DNA of 64,000 nt. Origin: Phascolomyces articulosus. Taxonomy: Eukaryota; Mucoromycota; Mucoromycetes; Mucorales; Lichtheimiaceae. Below, piece after piece: positions 23,601 to 35,533 of this stretch. Where the stretch lies: assembly GCA_025677815.1 (NCBI GenBank), contig JAIXMP010000035.1, positions 62,001 through 126,000 of the forward strand, written 5' to 3'. Every line of letters begins with the position of its first letter. Within the stretch, counting starts at the first letter, position 1. Made by a program: the position numbers and the translations under genes. The notes under the pieces were generated by a model. It was not told the origin of the DNA, did no database searches, and saw only the letters and a list, made by a program, of their open reading frames with translations.

Positions 23601-23771
23601 GTGTTTTAGTATATGGTTAGTATTACTTGAAAACACGTCCAAATCGGGTTATACTAATGTAATATTTATATACCTATCATCATCGCGCTTTTCTGCTACT
23701 GGGATAGCCTTGGCTAAGGATGAAAAGGTAATAGCACACGCAAGCAGCTTAATTGCTCCAGTTACAAGCAT
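20623..23771 (-). CDS. Secreted GH3 beta-glucosidase
   Basis: Nine exons give 786 residues: 23771-23674, 23568-23396, 23261-23157, 23073-22930, 22825-22633, 22535-22410, 22322-22109, 22017-20995 and 20907-20623. The N-terminus MLVTGAIKLLACAITFSSLA is a signal peptide, followed by a possible Kex2 site (AEKR). The GH3 N-domain shows GRMNLEEKM, DLAREPRFGRIEEGYGED, KHFVGFGSPMGG and the nucleophile motif FVISDSG, with the catalytic Asp near residue 311. The C-domain (AIVLLENDGTLPLN...VAVIGP) and a fibronectin-III-like end (GKEVVQVYVDD...) are complete. Such enzymes remove terminal beta-linked glucose, or in some clades xylose, from oligosaccharides. Exact specificity cannot be read off. It lies 933 bp from a divergent sugar transporter and near a GH31 gene. 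Confidence 0.93.
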
Positions 23772-24704
23772 ATTTTATAAATTGTGAAATGATATAAAAA
23801 AGAACTTGATAAATTGAAGAGTTATAAAATAAAATAAAAATGAAAGAAAAAAAAAGGAAATCAACGTGAAATTTATAGTCGTCGACTTTTATTTCTTTTT
23901 TTACAAATCAATAGGAAGAACGTGTGTCCTTAGTTGCATGCGCCAGACCCGGGAAAAGTGAAGAATCAAGGGAAAACTCCAATGTTAATTTTTCGTATCG
24001 ATTATATAATTATTTTTTTCGTCTTTGAAAAAGAAATACCTCCTTATCCTCTTCTCATTTACAACACTCACGTATCTTCTCCCCCACACTTCTATTGATC
24101 GATATTCCTTGGACAGTGGGGGTGGAAGAATAGATTACACTTCTTTTTGTGTTATTGATCAGATATAGAAGTCTCAAATTCCCCGTAAAGTAATTTTATA
24201 ACTGAAATTTGTACCTGGGAAAGTTTTACTGTCATGAGAAACCGCGGGATGGGTAAGTTTGGAAGAAAACACAACATGAAAGAAATTCGTATGTAAGCAA
24301 GTGTAAATGTCACAAAGGGTCGTTTACTTATTATGATGATTGCTGGGTTACAAAAAAAACAAGAGTGGTTATTACGTTGGCTATAGCAACTTATGATTTG
24401 TTAACCTTGACATGACAAGATCACGCATTTTTTTTTAAAAAAAGAAGTGTGAATTTCCGGGCCTTTTTTCGCGTACCCACTCGACCGGAAAGGTTTGAAT
24501 TTGTGTTGGATTGATTTTGGATGAAAGATAAATGATGATGTTGCTGATGATGATATAAGCCATACGATTTGATTTGGGTTTCTTTATAAAGAACTTGACT
24601 TTTTTCTTCTTTCACTTTTCTTTTTTTCTTACTCTTCACTTCTTTGAAAGAAAGTCCTCGTTTTCAATCTATTTTTCTTAAAGTTCTTTTTTCTAATCCT
24701 TCGT
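23772..24704. promoter_or_regulatory. Shared bidirectional promoter region, beta-glucosidase / sugar transporter
   Basis: 933 bp between two divergently transcribed sugar-use genes. It contains short GC-rich islands (for example near 23940-23960 and 24230-24250) that stand out from the AT-rich background and could bind regulators. CT-rich leaders flank both start codons. No individual factor site is claimed. Confidence 0.45.
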
Positions 24705-27103
24705 ATGGGTCTTATTTATAACATCTCATGTGCTGCTTTTGCAGGTATATATATTATATCATATCCATCAAACAGGAACTTGTTTATTAATGAATATATA
24801 ATAATCATAACTAACAATCGTTCCTATTTATTATCTCTTATTAGCACTTGGAAGTTTCCTGTTTGGTTATGATTCAGGCATTGTTGGAGGGTAAATAAAT
24901 TGATAGCTTTATTAATAACATTAAATATTCTAGTCTGTGTGGGAGGATCCATGAATTTAATATTAAATCTTAAATGCTAATTCTATCTATTATCAGTATT
25001 CTTATTCAAAAGAGATTCTTAGAAGCACATGATAATCCAAACTCAGCTCTTCAAGGTGCCATTGTTGGTAAAGTCTAGTTCCTTATTTTTTTTATTGTGT
25101 TGCCACTGCAGATCAATTTCTTTTTAGCATAAATAATTAATCAATCATCCACCCATCTATATTAGCGTTGTTTAATGTGGGGTGTTTCTTTGGTGCTTGT
25201 GTTGCTGCTACCTTGGCAACAAAATGGGGTCGTAAGCGAACCATTCAAATAGGATGTTTCTTTTCGACAGTAGGTGGTGTTATTCAAACTGCCTCTATTA
25301 ATGCTGGAATGTTTATTGCTGGAAGGTATGTATCATTGTGACATGTATTAAAATAAATAAGCATAATAACAATGCTATTTACCTTTATTTTTTTATATAA
25401 AACAAAGATTGATTATTGGTTTGGGTATTGGTTTGCTTTCTATGATTGTTCCATTGTATCAAGCTGAGATTGCTCCACCCGCCATTCGTGGTTTTGCTGT
25501 CGGTTTAGCTCAACAATTTATTGGTTTTGGTGTTCTGGTATCCACATGGTAAACTATTATTGTTTTTTAAAAAAAGAAATATGGCTGAAAAGGATTGTGG
25601 AAGGAACAAGCCAATATTGAGAATCAACAAATATAATATAAATGGATATAGGGTGGTTTATGGCGCCAATCGTATTGATTCGAATGCTCAATGGCAAATC
25701 CCTGTTGGTATTCAAATCGCACCTGCTGTCATTTTATTCTTTGGTACTTTCTTTTTGCCTTATTCTCCTCGATGGCTCGTTTCTGTGGGTCGAAATGAAG
25801 AAGCTCGTAAAGTGGTATCTCGATTGTATTCGGATCCAGAAGAACAGGAATCAACCTATAGGCAAATCTGTGAAGAAGTGGAACGTGAACTTAAGGTTGT
25901 ATCAAGAAACCCTAGAGATTTGATTCGTCCTCAATACATTAAGCGTACTCTTTTGGCTTGTGGTGGTCAAATTGGTGCACAATTTACTGGTATCAATATT
26001 GCGAACTAGTAAGTAGTAATAGCTTAATCGCATATTTCATTTTGAAATCATTCATCTCTTTACTAATTATTCTATATAAATTCTATATATAGCTATGGAC
26101 CTACCATTTACACAGCTCTTGGATTTGATACCAATACATCGTTGCTGGTCAACGCCATTTACAGTGTTGTTGGTCCCATCACCAACTTTATTACAATTAC
26201 CTTTATTGTTGACCGAGTTGGCCGCGTCCGTCTCATGTGGCTCGGTAGCATTGCTATGGGAATCTTGCTCATGCTTATTGGTGCAGTTTATAAACGTTTC
26301 CCCGGCCCTACTCAAGAACAAATCGATAATGGTCTTATTGGCTATAATGAAAATCGTTCTGCTCATTACGCTATCATTGTAAGTGCACTACTATAACCGT
26401 AAATAGAAGGGATGGATATAACAGTCGTCGTTCTTTTTTTTTTTTTACATGCTGACTCACATCCATTTACATATAACCTTATTTTAAAATAGTGTTTCTT
26501 CTACCTCTTCTCCGTCGTCTTTTCTTTGTCATGGGGGTAAGTCTATTAACTGTCTTTATTTATCCGGGGATTAGGAATAATTTTTTCATAGTAGAATAAT
26601 TTATTTCTCCTTTGTTATGGTTACACACACACACTGATCAACTTCTTTTCACACACAAATTATTCTAGCCCTGTTGCTTGGATTTATCAGTCGGAAGTCT
26701 TCCCCTTGAAGATACGTACTATGGGTGCATCCGCGGCAACTGCCAGTAAGTATCACAAATTTATTTATTACACACGGCATGAAAGCCAACATGTCATGCT
26801 TATATTATTATCATCAATTGTTATTCTATAGGCAATTGGCTTTTCAATACATGGATTTCTCAAGTGTCCCCAATCGCTTTGGACAATCCAAGTGTGGGAC
26901 CCAATTTCTTTTTCATGTTCATGTCTACCAACTTTTTCGTTGCTATGTATACTTTCTTCTTCTATCCTGAAACCAAAGGAAAGACTCTGGAAGAATTGAG
27001 TGATGCACTTGGTGATGAAAAACATGCAGATGATATTCCAATGGAACAAGGTGCTGGTAAAACTGAAGCTGCTGGCTCAACATCATCTCAAGACAAAAAA
27101 TAA
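24705..27103 (+). CDS. MFS sugar transporter (sugar porter family)
   Basis: Ten exons give 497 residues: 24705-24744, 24845-24890, 24997-25067, 25166-25325, 25408-25548, 25652-26008, 26093-26378, 26493-26536, 26669-26745 and 26832-27103. This is a plasma-membrane type sugar porter with about 12 membrane segments. Family signatures are present: LFGYDSGIVGG in helix 1, KWGRKRT in the loop between helices 2 and 3, RLIIGLGIG, PLYQAEIAPPAIRG, PYSPRWLV before the central loop, VDRVGRVRLM, and PETKGKTLEEL after the last helix. The tail is short and hydrophilic. The sugar carried is not predictable from sequence. Its position between a GH3 and a GH31 gene suggests uptake of mono- or oligosaccharides they release. 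Confidence 0.92.
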
Positions 27104-29399
27104 ATAACAAAGTTATTATACTTGCTTATTATTTAGTCATTTAGTTTATAGTTTATAACTATAGCTCTAGGTACATATCTCCTTCTCCTTCTAAATTTAA
27201 TACTTTGTAATACTATTTTATTTTTATCTCTTATGATTCTTTTCTTTTTCCCAATTTATATTTTAAAAACTTTATATTTTGACGTAATAATATATGTTGT
27301 GTAATAAAATAAATAAATAAATTATACTTATATGCATCTAACTACAATCAACACTATGTCTATTTTGTTCGTTTTTTTTTTTTTTTTTTTTTTTTTGGTG
27401 AAAATTATCTGATAATTTATTAAGTTATTTCTATTCCTGTTGAACCGAGGAGAATTGCAGCTTATGTAATAGAATGGCATGGGTTTGATTGGGAAGATTC
27501 TGAAAGAAATGCATATTAATAAATGGATATTATCGTATTTGTATCATATGAGATTGTGATGGTACAAAAATTGCAGTATGTAGCGGTATAATCACATAGT
27601 GACACGATTGTAAAGCTCAGTCGAAGATACAGTGTGAATAATGTGGAGGTATTAGGAACATCGTTGCGGAGTCATGATAAAATAACATTGAATTAGCCTT
27701 TTTTATTTTTGTTTTCTTTTACAGTATTGATCTAACATGCTATATTTCGGATTCTCTTCTTCATGAAGAAGAGCAGTCAAATGCTCCACGTATATCATTC
27801 GATATTAATCAGATCAAGTGATATTATTCTAAAAGTAGCATTCCGAACGTCTCAATTCAAAGGGAAAAAACTACTATTGGTCCATTGGATAGATGTGGAC
27901 ATATTAAGTGTTCCCATTGTTAAGAGTGTTTCAATATTATAGATTACTAAGTAGCCTAAAAGGTGGAAATCTAGTCCCAATACTATGATGTAACGATATA
28001 TAGCTGTTGAAAAAGAAGGTTCGTGAATTTCGACCAATATATCATCATCATCATCTTCTTCCTGTATTTCGAACTTCTTCTCCCCCCACCAAGTGAACTA
28101 TCTTTGTAAGACTTTCCTTACGGGCCTTTTTTATGATTTAAGATTCAAGTAATTGGTGGTGTCATACTTTTTTTAACGATACTCAATAAAGCTGTTGCCT
28201 TTTAGCCTTGTAGGTTTATTACATTTTTGGCATATGCGATAACTTATGTAATAAAACAAACTATTCCTATTTCCACGACGATTTTTATTTTTACACTTAA
28301 GAGGTGCAACCAGTACTACTGAAGATCTGATTTTGGTGTATCGGCATAAATTCAACTCAGGATGATAGAAAAAGAGTTTTTATAAGCGGGGGAATTTGTA
28401 GAACCTCTGAAACCATCACGGAACCTTATTTTCAATTTTGGGAGGATGCTGAAAGAAATAATCATTTTTAATTGAAATATGATGAATGCGTAGGACAAGA
28501 TATACAAAACAAGGTGACCGTGGTATGATGCGCCAGAAAGTGGATCACTTACATAAGAATGTACCAAATTTTCCCATCAAATCTTGTCCTCTGGTGAATT
28601 AGGTCATCATCTTAAAAAAGATGAGAAAATAGCGTTTTTTGACCAATAATCCCCTATTGGACAAGGGTGAATGCTGTATTTATCTCTTGTCGATTTTATT
28701 TTTACATCATACAAGAAGGGATGATGAAAAATGAACAATGATCTGGTATCTTTATTTTTTCATCTTGTATTCCATTGGTTTGGTCAATTCCTTTTCATTC
28801 ACACACACTTAAGATTTGTGAGAAGAATAAGGGTTGAATAATTTTGACGACCCCTAATTTGATAGTGTAATAATAAAACTTTATGTCGGGGAAATTCCAT
28901 CAAACTTCAAATCAGGAATTTGCCCGGCCTGTCTAATTTTCATTCTAATCATCATGCCGCCCCTATCCGTCCGTGCTATTTCGTGTAACTGACCACTCAA
29001 CTTATTATAATACTCTAATATTTTACTCCACAGGATAAAAATAAGACCTTTTCTAACTGGAAACATTGACTGTTTAGTATTTATCACCGTATTACCATTC
29101 CTGAGGTTTACATAATACTCCCACTTAATCAAAAGTGGACAAGTATACTTTATTCTTAGCATGCGGATTACCGGTTCTATTCATGGTTTTTTTAAAGGAA
29201 GAAAAGGTCAGCTTACTTCTCTCTCACGTCCTAACTCTGTTTTTAAACTTTTTAAATATCAATGAGCGATGCGAACTCTTAAAGCTTTTTCTCGGTTTTT
29301 TACTTTCATTCTCCTCCCTTCTTTTTTTTATATAAATAACATCGATCCCCCCCTTTTTTTTGTTGGTTACGAAATCATACAAGCGTCAAGACTTTTACT
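27104..29399. other. Intergenic region with a 26-base T tract and one unexplained frame
   Basis: About 2.3 kb. A T tract of 26 bases lies at 27372-27397. On the minus strand at 29162-28881 there is a 93-codon open frame (start MLRIKYTCPLL, ending DLKFDGISPT) whose length is unusual for AT-rich DNA. I recognise no domain and see no clear splice partners, so I do not call it as a gene. The last 150 bp are pyrimidine-rich and look like the GH31 promoter and leader. Confidence 0.45.
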
Positions 29400-31985
29400 A
29401 TGAGCCAATTGCAACTTGAATATTTTAACAACAACGAAGGTATTGTTGGTCAACAAGGCAATACTTTGACTTATCGCCTTTATCATGAACTAATTCATAT
29501 CGAGCCTTGGGGAAAGGACAGGTAAAATATGGATGGACATGTATACTAATGTATACTATTAGGACATGAGAGAGTGAGAGAGAGTGAGAGAGAGATACAC
29601 TGTTATTGGAAGGAAAAGAACAAGAGATTTATTTGTTTGGATTGTCAATTTCATTATATCATTAACGTTTCTCTCCTTGTATCATAGTTTACGTGTTCGC
29701 ATTACTCAAGCTAGCAAAGTCCGTGATGATTTGCCTGGTGCCTTGTTGAGTACTGAAGAAATTGGATCCAAGGCGGCCTCTGATGCTATCAAGATTACTG
29801 AATTTGGTGGTAGCATTCGTAATGGTAACATTGAAGCTCGTGTGACAAAGAAGGAAGGAAAGATTGTATTCTGGGATGTAAAAAATGATCGTGAACTTGT
29901 GCGTGAAGCACAACCCCATATTTGGATTAATGGTCGCGTTATTCGCCCATTGTCGGGTGATTCTTACAAGATTGAAGCCAATTTCCAAGCTTATGATGAT
30001 GAAAAGTTCTACGGTCTTGGCCAGGTAAATTGATGATTATTATGAGAAAAGCAGGAACAATAAAAAAAATTGGGATGAAAGGGGCACGCGTGAGAACTAA
30101 GGAACGAAGGAATATTTCAAGGCATTAACCGGGTATTTTCTTATATGTTATTCTTCCGAATAATAATAACAGCATCATCATGGTAAATTGAATCAAAAAG
30201 GTTGTGTTATTGATCTTTGCCAACGCAATGCCCATGTTACTATCCCTTTTTTGGTATCGAGTCGAGGTTACGGTTTCTTATGGAACAATCCTGCTGTTGG
30301 TCGCGTTGAACTTGGTATGGGATTGACACGTTGGGTTGCTGATGTGTCACCACAAATGGATGTAAGTAAAATGAGAAGATTGGGATGGATAAAATCGATT
30401 GTCTCGGTTCTATGGAGAAAGCTTAATACTAATTATAATATATTGAATTATTTTATTAGTACTGGATTACTGCTGGTGATTCCGTTGCCGATATCATGTC
30501 CAACTACGTGGATGTTACTGGTCACTCTCCTCCTCTTCCTTATTATGCGTCTGGATTCTGGCAATGCCGTTTGCGTTACAAGTCTCAAGACGAAGTTTTG
30601 AGAGTTGCTCGTGAATACAAAAGCCGTGGTTTGCCCTTGGATATTATTGTTATCGATTATTTCCATTGGACGCATCATGGTGATTGGAAGTTCGATCCTG
30701 CTGCTTTCCCAGATCCCAAGGCAATGGTAGATGAATTGAAGAAATTGAACGTGGAAGTTATGGTTTCCATCTGGCCCACTCTCCAACCGGATTCTGAGAA
30801 CTTTGAAGAAATGGAACGCCGCGGCTTGTTGCTTCGTAACGCAAGAGGTCCTAATGTTCATCATCGTTTCTATGACAACCCTACCCTTGTCGAAGCCAAG
30901 TATATCACTCATTATGATGCAACCAACCCTGAAGGTCGTGAATTCATCTGGTCCAAAGTGAAGAAGAATTATCACGATCTTGGTATCAAAATCTGGTGGC
31001 TCGGTACGTTTTTTTTTTTTTTTTTTTTTTTTTTGCTTACGCTATTTTTTTTTATTTCATTTCTATTTTATATACCCAATGTATGTTAATATGGGCTTGT
31101 CATGCGATTGTACGTGTGAACAAAAAAAATAAAAATAAAACAGATGCCGATGAGCCAGAAATTGAACCTGTGCAACCTGAAATGCTTCGCTTCCATATTG
31201 GTGATGGTGCATCCGTCTATAACATTAGTCCTATGCTCCATGGTATGGGATTCTATAAAGGTATGAAGGAAGAAGGACATGAAGATGGTGACATTATTTC
31301 ACTTTCTCGATCTGGTTGGGCTGGTTCCCAACGTTGGGGTCAAGCTATTTGGTCAGGCGACATCACCTCTACCTTTGAAACATTGGCTGGCCAAGTCCGT
31401 GCGGGTCTTAATATGGGATTGAGTGGTATTCCATGGTGGACTACTGATATTGGTGGATTTGTCGAGGGCAATATTTACGATACAGAATTCCGCGAATTGA
31501 TCGTTCGTTGGTTCCAGTATGGTGCTTTCTGTCCATTATTCCGTCTTCACGGCTTCCGTGATCCTATGCCTGAACCACAAATGGGTGCTGAAAATGAAGT
31601 TTGGAGTTATGGCGATGAACCTTACAAAATCATGTCTAATTTCTTGCACTTGCGTGAGCGTCTTCGTCCGTATGTGATGGAACAAATGGATAAGGCTGCC
31701 AAGGCTGGTACCCCACCAATGCGTCCCTTGTTCTATGACTTTGAAAGTGATAAGAAGGCTTGGGCTGTTGAAGATGAATTCCTATTTGGTCCGGATATTT
31801 TGGTTGCTCCTATTTTGGAATATAAGTCTCGTTCTCGTCAAGTTTACTTGCCTGCTGGCGCCAAATGGACTAATGCTTGGACTGATGAAGTTGTTGATGG
31901 TGGTCAAACTATTACTGTAGATGCTCCACTTGAACAAATTCCTCTTTTCTTGCGCGATGGTGCTAAGGTTCCAATCAAAAACTAG
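29400..31985 (+). CDS. GH31 glycoside hydrolase, alpha-xylosidase-like, no signal peptide
   Basis: Five exons (29400-29521, 29688-30024, 30173-30361, 30460-31003, 31144-31985) give 677 residues. It is a GH31 enzyme: FYGLGQHHHGKLNQKG, the barrel motif PLDIIVIDYFHW, nucleophile motif WWLDADEPE (Asp near 398), and acid/base motif WGQAIWSGD (Asp near 470). These are followed by GIPWWTTDIGGF, FCPLFRLHGFR and the C-terminal beta domain. The nucleophile context W-x-D-x-x-EP is closer to bacterial-type alpha-xylosidases and related GH31 enzymes than to yeast maltases. No signal peptide is seen (MSQLQLEYFNNNEG), so it is probably cytosolic. The intron splitting the nucleophile codon contains a 26-base T tract. 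Alpha-xylosidase versus alpha-glucosidase remains open. Confidence 0.9.
31009..31034. repeat. 26-base T tract in GH31 intron 4
   Basis: An uninterrupted T homopolymer directly after the splice donor GGTACG in the intron that splits the catalytic aspartate codon. Similar tracts occur at 27372-27397, 47984-48002 and 52777-52803. Confidence 0.9.
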
Positions 31986-32524
31986 TATGCACATTTATCG
32001 CTCAATCTCACACACCAAAAAAAAAAGATGGAGTTTGTTACTCTTTTCTTGTTGCATATCCCTTTGTTATCTACTGTACATGAATAAAAATAAAAAATAA
32101 ATATATCCGCTCTTCAAGAGAGAGATATTTATTTTAATTGACTCACTAGTCTCTTACATATATATATATCAATTTTTTCCCTTGATTAATATGGATAATT
32201 AACCCATATGTCAACGAAATTTATCCATCTTTCGTTGATCTATCACCTAAAATAAGTTTGCATTCATGACAAATGTAAATATCCATTCTAAACCATTGGA
32301 AGTTTCGAATAAAAGGGACCCTTATACACTAATACTTAATATAACTTGTTCAATGGTTGTAAAGAAACTTGCTTCTATGTTGAACGTTTTTTGTTCATAC
32401 ATGAAAGAATATACTTTTTCTTTTGACAGCAGGAGTAAGTGTGAGAGAACAAGATTTCATATCGGAGTGTTCCCGAACCCACCCTTTGTTATTCATTTTT
32501 TTTTTCTTCATTTATTTTTTTTAA
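31986..32524. other. Intergenic region between GH31 and nuclease genes
   Basis: 539 bp, AT-rich. It holds the GH31 3' end and the promoter of the nuclease gene, with a T-rich leader just before 32525. Nothing else is recognised. Confidence 0.5.
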
Positions 32525-33588
32525 ATGCCCCGGAATGAAGATCTAACATGGGCTGATGAAGTCGTGCAAAAAATATGGCGTCCTACTGCAATCATTGTTG
32601 GAATAGGATTGCCCATTTCATATATTGTTTATACTCGTGTGATTGGCAAGCGATTCCCTACGTCAAGTCACATTCCTCCCGAGGTTTTTTCAAGACAACA
32701 GGTTATTCGTGGCCGAGCTGTATCCGTTGGAGATAGCGATAACTTTCGATTATATCACACGCCTGGTCTTGGTTGGGGATGGGCGAGAAAAGTGCCTACG
32801 ACACGAAAAGGTATATATATGCATGAAACGGAAATTGGACACTTTTGGTTTTTCCGCTTACACTGAGCATAATTAATTACTCATCCTATGAACGTATTCA
32901 ACTTTATTGTAACTATTAGAATTGGCAAAACAAACGATACCCATTCGAATAGCTGGTGTGGATGCACCTGAAGTAAGTGTATTCATGATAAATGAATAAA
33001 AAAAAAGAAGCATTAGGAAGCCTGGATAAAAAATTAAATCGTTGTTATTAGGGAGCTCATTTTGGAATGCCTGCACAACCACTATCTAAAGAAGCTAAAG
33101 AGTTATTGACATCGATGGTATTGGGCCGTAATGTCAAAGTTCGATTGTTAAGTCGAGATCAATATGGTCGAGCTGTAAGAGAATGATGGGAATGTATGAG
33201 AAAAGCAACGGGATGAGATTGATCCAATGAGTAGAGTTCTCACTTTTACCCGAAATCAGGTTTCAATGGTGTATGTACGAAATCCACCATTTTATCGGTT
33301 AAAAAATGTATCCGAGGAAATGCTTAAAGCAGGCATGGCAAATATCTATACGGCCAAAGGTGCACAATATGGAAAGGAGCTTCAAACGTTAGAAAAAGCT
33401 GAAGCCAGAGCAAAGTATGTATATGCTTTTTTTTTTTTTTACTTGATGGAGTCTCCTTTATATACGTATCCATCACGCATCAATATGGAACGCTAACTCA
33501 TTTAATTGTGGCTAGGTTACTCAAAAAAGGGATTTGGGGTTTAAAAGACTTTGTCTCACCAGGAGAACATAAAGCAAAATACTTATAA
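32525..33588 (+). CDS. LCL3: LCL3-type membrane-anchored staphylococcal-nuclease-like endonuclease
   Basis: Five exons (32525-32810, 32920-32972, 33052-33174, 33260-33414, 33516-33588) give 229 residues. A single membrane segment (AIIVGIGLPISYIVYTRVIG) is followed by an SNase fold with VIRGRAVSVGDSDNFRLYHT, IPIRIAGVDAPE, LLTSMVLGRNVKVRLLSRDQ, YGRAVSMVYV and LLKKGIWGL. Architecture and length match Lcl3, a fungal protein placed at mitochondria with a predicted endonuclease activity. The Arg/Asp/Glu residues used by SNases can be found in RIAGVDAPE and the following helix. The biological substrate is not established. All introns keep frame. Confidence 0.88.
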
Positions 33589-34041
33589 CATAATACGAAT
33601 ATGAACCACTTTGGATGTTGACATCTCATACTTGTTTATCATATAAATACAGTTTTGCATTTCAATAATATCATTTTATATAATTTATCCTTGTTTGGCA
33701 CAATAAACGAAGTATAGCACTCAATCATTGATTTAGTCATGGTAAAGATACCAATAATATAGTAAACTGCCCCATGCTGATAATAAAGATTGGTTCCAGA
33801 AATTTAAAAATATTCACCAGTAAAAATAGAGAGACAGGCTATCCCCCAGTAACCAAACAATATCGGTGAAACCTATACCCCCCCCCTTTGACATCCTATC
33901 AACTTTCTATTGATTTATATATACCCCTCCTCCCTTGTAACTTCTTTTTCAGTCAAGTCCCTAGCATTCAAATCAATTAAGAGTTATTTTAATAGTTTAC
34001 ATAGTATATGATTAGTTCTATATTGTAATAATGAAATAACG
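33589..34041. other. Intergenic region, promoter of the glycosyltransferase gene
   Basis: 453 bp of AT-rich sequence with a C-rich run near 33880-33890. Short ATG-stop units lie immediately upstream of 34042. No gene seen. Confidence 0.45.
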
Positions 34042-35448
34042 ATGTGCAAGTCATTTACAATATATTCTTCCGAGACAAATGAGTATAAGAATGTGCCTGA
34101 CTTATCAAATCATATAAATATCTTGTATGATCATCATACAACCATCATCTTTTTACATTCAATATTTTTATACATTTTCTATCCACTTAATTTATTATAT
34201 ATATATGATCCTAATATGCTATACCTAACAGCGGATTTTTTCCCAATCTTTGTGCCATTAGGCGTTATTGGATTCTACCGATATTTAATTTTCTTCATCA
34301 AGTTAATAGCCTATGGTATATATCGACCCATACGACCACTCGAAAAACCAATCTACGATCCAGAAAAAGATGTCACCATTGTTGTACCCACAATCGATGC
34401 AGGTGAAGAATTCATTGAAGCGGCCCATTCATGGCTTGCTTGTAAACCAAAACAAATTCTTGTTGTCACTGAAGAAGTCATGCGACAACCAATCCAAGAC
34501 CTCATCAATGCCATTGATCCGGAGAAAATCAAAATTTATACGGTGCCCAAGGCCAGCAAACGTGAACAAATGGTTGAAGGCATTCGCCATACCGATACTG
34601 ATATCCTTGTGTTTGCAGATGATGATGTGATTTGGAAACCTACCATGTTACAATATATCTTGGCTTGTTTTGAAGATGAATCCATTGGAGGTGTAGGCAC
34701 ATCACAAGCAGTCAAACCATTAGGAAAACGTCAAACAGTATGGGAAGTCCTTGCTGGATTCCGACTTACCATTCGTAATATTGAAGTAGCTGCCTCGACT
34801 CATATTGATGGAGGTGTATGTTGTATTTCTGGAAGAACAGCAGCTTACCGTACAGTAATTCTCAAAGATCCAAGTTTTATCTATAACTTCACCAACGATT
34901 ATTGGCGCGGTAAATACAAGCTCAATTCAGGTGATGACAAGTTTTTAACACGATGGATGATTTCTCATGGTTGGCGTACGTATATGCAAGTGTGTAAAGA
35001 GGCTCAGTTGCTGTCCACATTTAAGGATAATTGGCGGTTTTTAATGCAAGTGTTGCGATGGACAAGAAATACCTGGCGATCAGATTTCCGATCTTTGTTC
35101 ACTGAACGGTTCCTATGGACAACACATCCATTTGTTTCCTATACAATGATTGACAAGTTCTTTAATCCATTGACCTTACTCAGTGGTCCTGTATCTGTCA
35201 TTATTTTGTGTTTCTTGCAGTATCATTTACCACAATGGAACATTGTAGCTTCTTATTTAGTATGGCTGATTTTGACGCGTCTCGTCAAGCTTTCTCCCCA
35301 TTTGATCCGTTGGCCACAACATATTATTGCATTACCCGCCTTTTTATTATTTAACTTTTACTTTGCATTTATGAAAATTTATGCCTTATTTACACTGAAT
35401 GTTACTGGTTGGGGAACTAGAAAAATGGCTGTGGAGCAAAATGAATAA
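34042..35448 (+). CDS. Family-2 glycosyltransferase, Cps1/hyaluronan-synthase-like
   Basis: A single-exon open frame of 468 residues for a membrane glycosyltransferase of the GT2 processive type, like cryptococcal Cps1. One N-terminal membrane segment (residues ~65-92) precedes the cytosolic catalytic domain. Visible motifs are VVPTIDAGEE (~115-123), the metal-binding FADDDV (~191-196), SGDDKFLTRW (~296-305, general base region) and QVLRW (~336-340, the Q-x-x-RW signature). Several C-terminal membrane helices follow. It should polymerise or transfer a UDP-sugar into an extracellular polysaccharide; the sugar is unknown. The start is uncertain. The methionine at 34216 (residue 59) lies just before the first helix and better matches related proteins, and the 58 residues before it look like translated leader. 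Confidence 0.87.
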   Translation: MCKSFTIYSSETNEYKNVPDLSNHINILYDHHTTIIFLHSIFLYIFYPLNLLYIYDPNMLYLTADFFPIFVPLGVIGFYRYLIFFIKLIAYGIYRPIRPLEKPIYDPEKDVTIVVPTIDAGEEFIEAAHSWLACKPKQILVVTEEVMRQPIQDLINAIDPEKIKIYTVPKASKREQMVEGIRHTDTDILVFADDDVIWKPTMLQYILACFEDESIGGVGTSQAVKPLGKRQTVWEVLAGFRLTIRNIEVAASTHIDGGVCCISGRTAAYRTVILKDPSFIYNFTNDYWRGKYKLNSGDDKFLTRWMISHGWRTYMQVCKEAQLLSTFKDNWRFLMQVLRWTRNTWRSDFRSLFTERFLWTTHPFVSYTMIDKFFNPLTLLSGPVSVIILCFLQYHLPQWNIVASYLVWLILTRLVKLSPHLIRWPQHIIALPAFLLFNFYFAFMKIYALFTLNVTGWGTRKMAVEQNE

Positions 35449-35533
35449 TAATAAAAAAGTGATAAATATCGTTTCAATCCCTTTTTTTTTGACATTCCTC
35501 TTGTACTCCTAAACTTTACCAAAAAAAAAGCAT

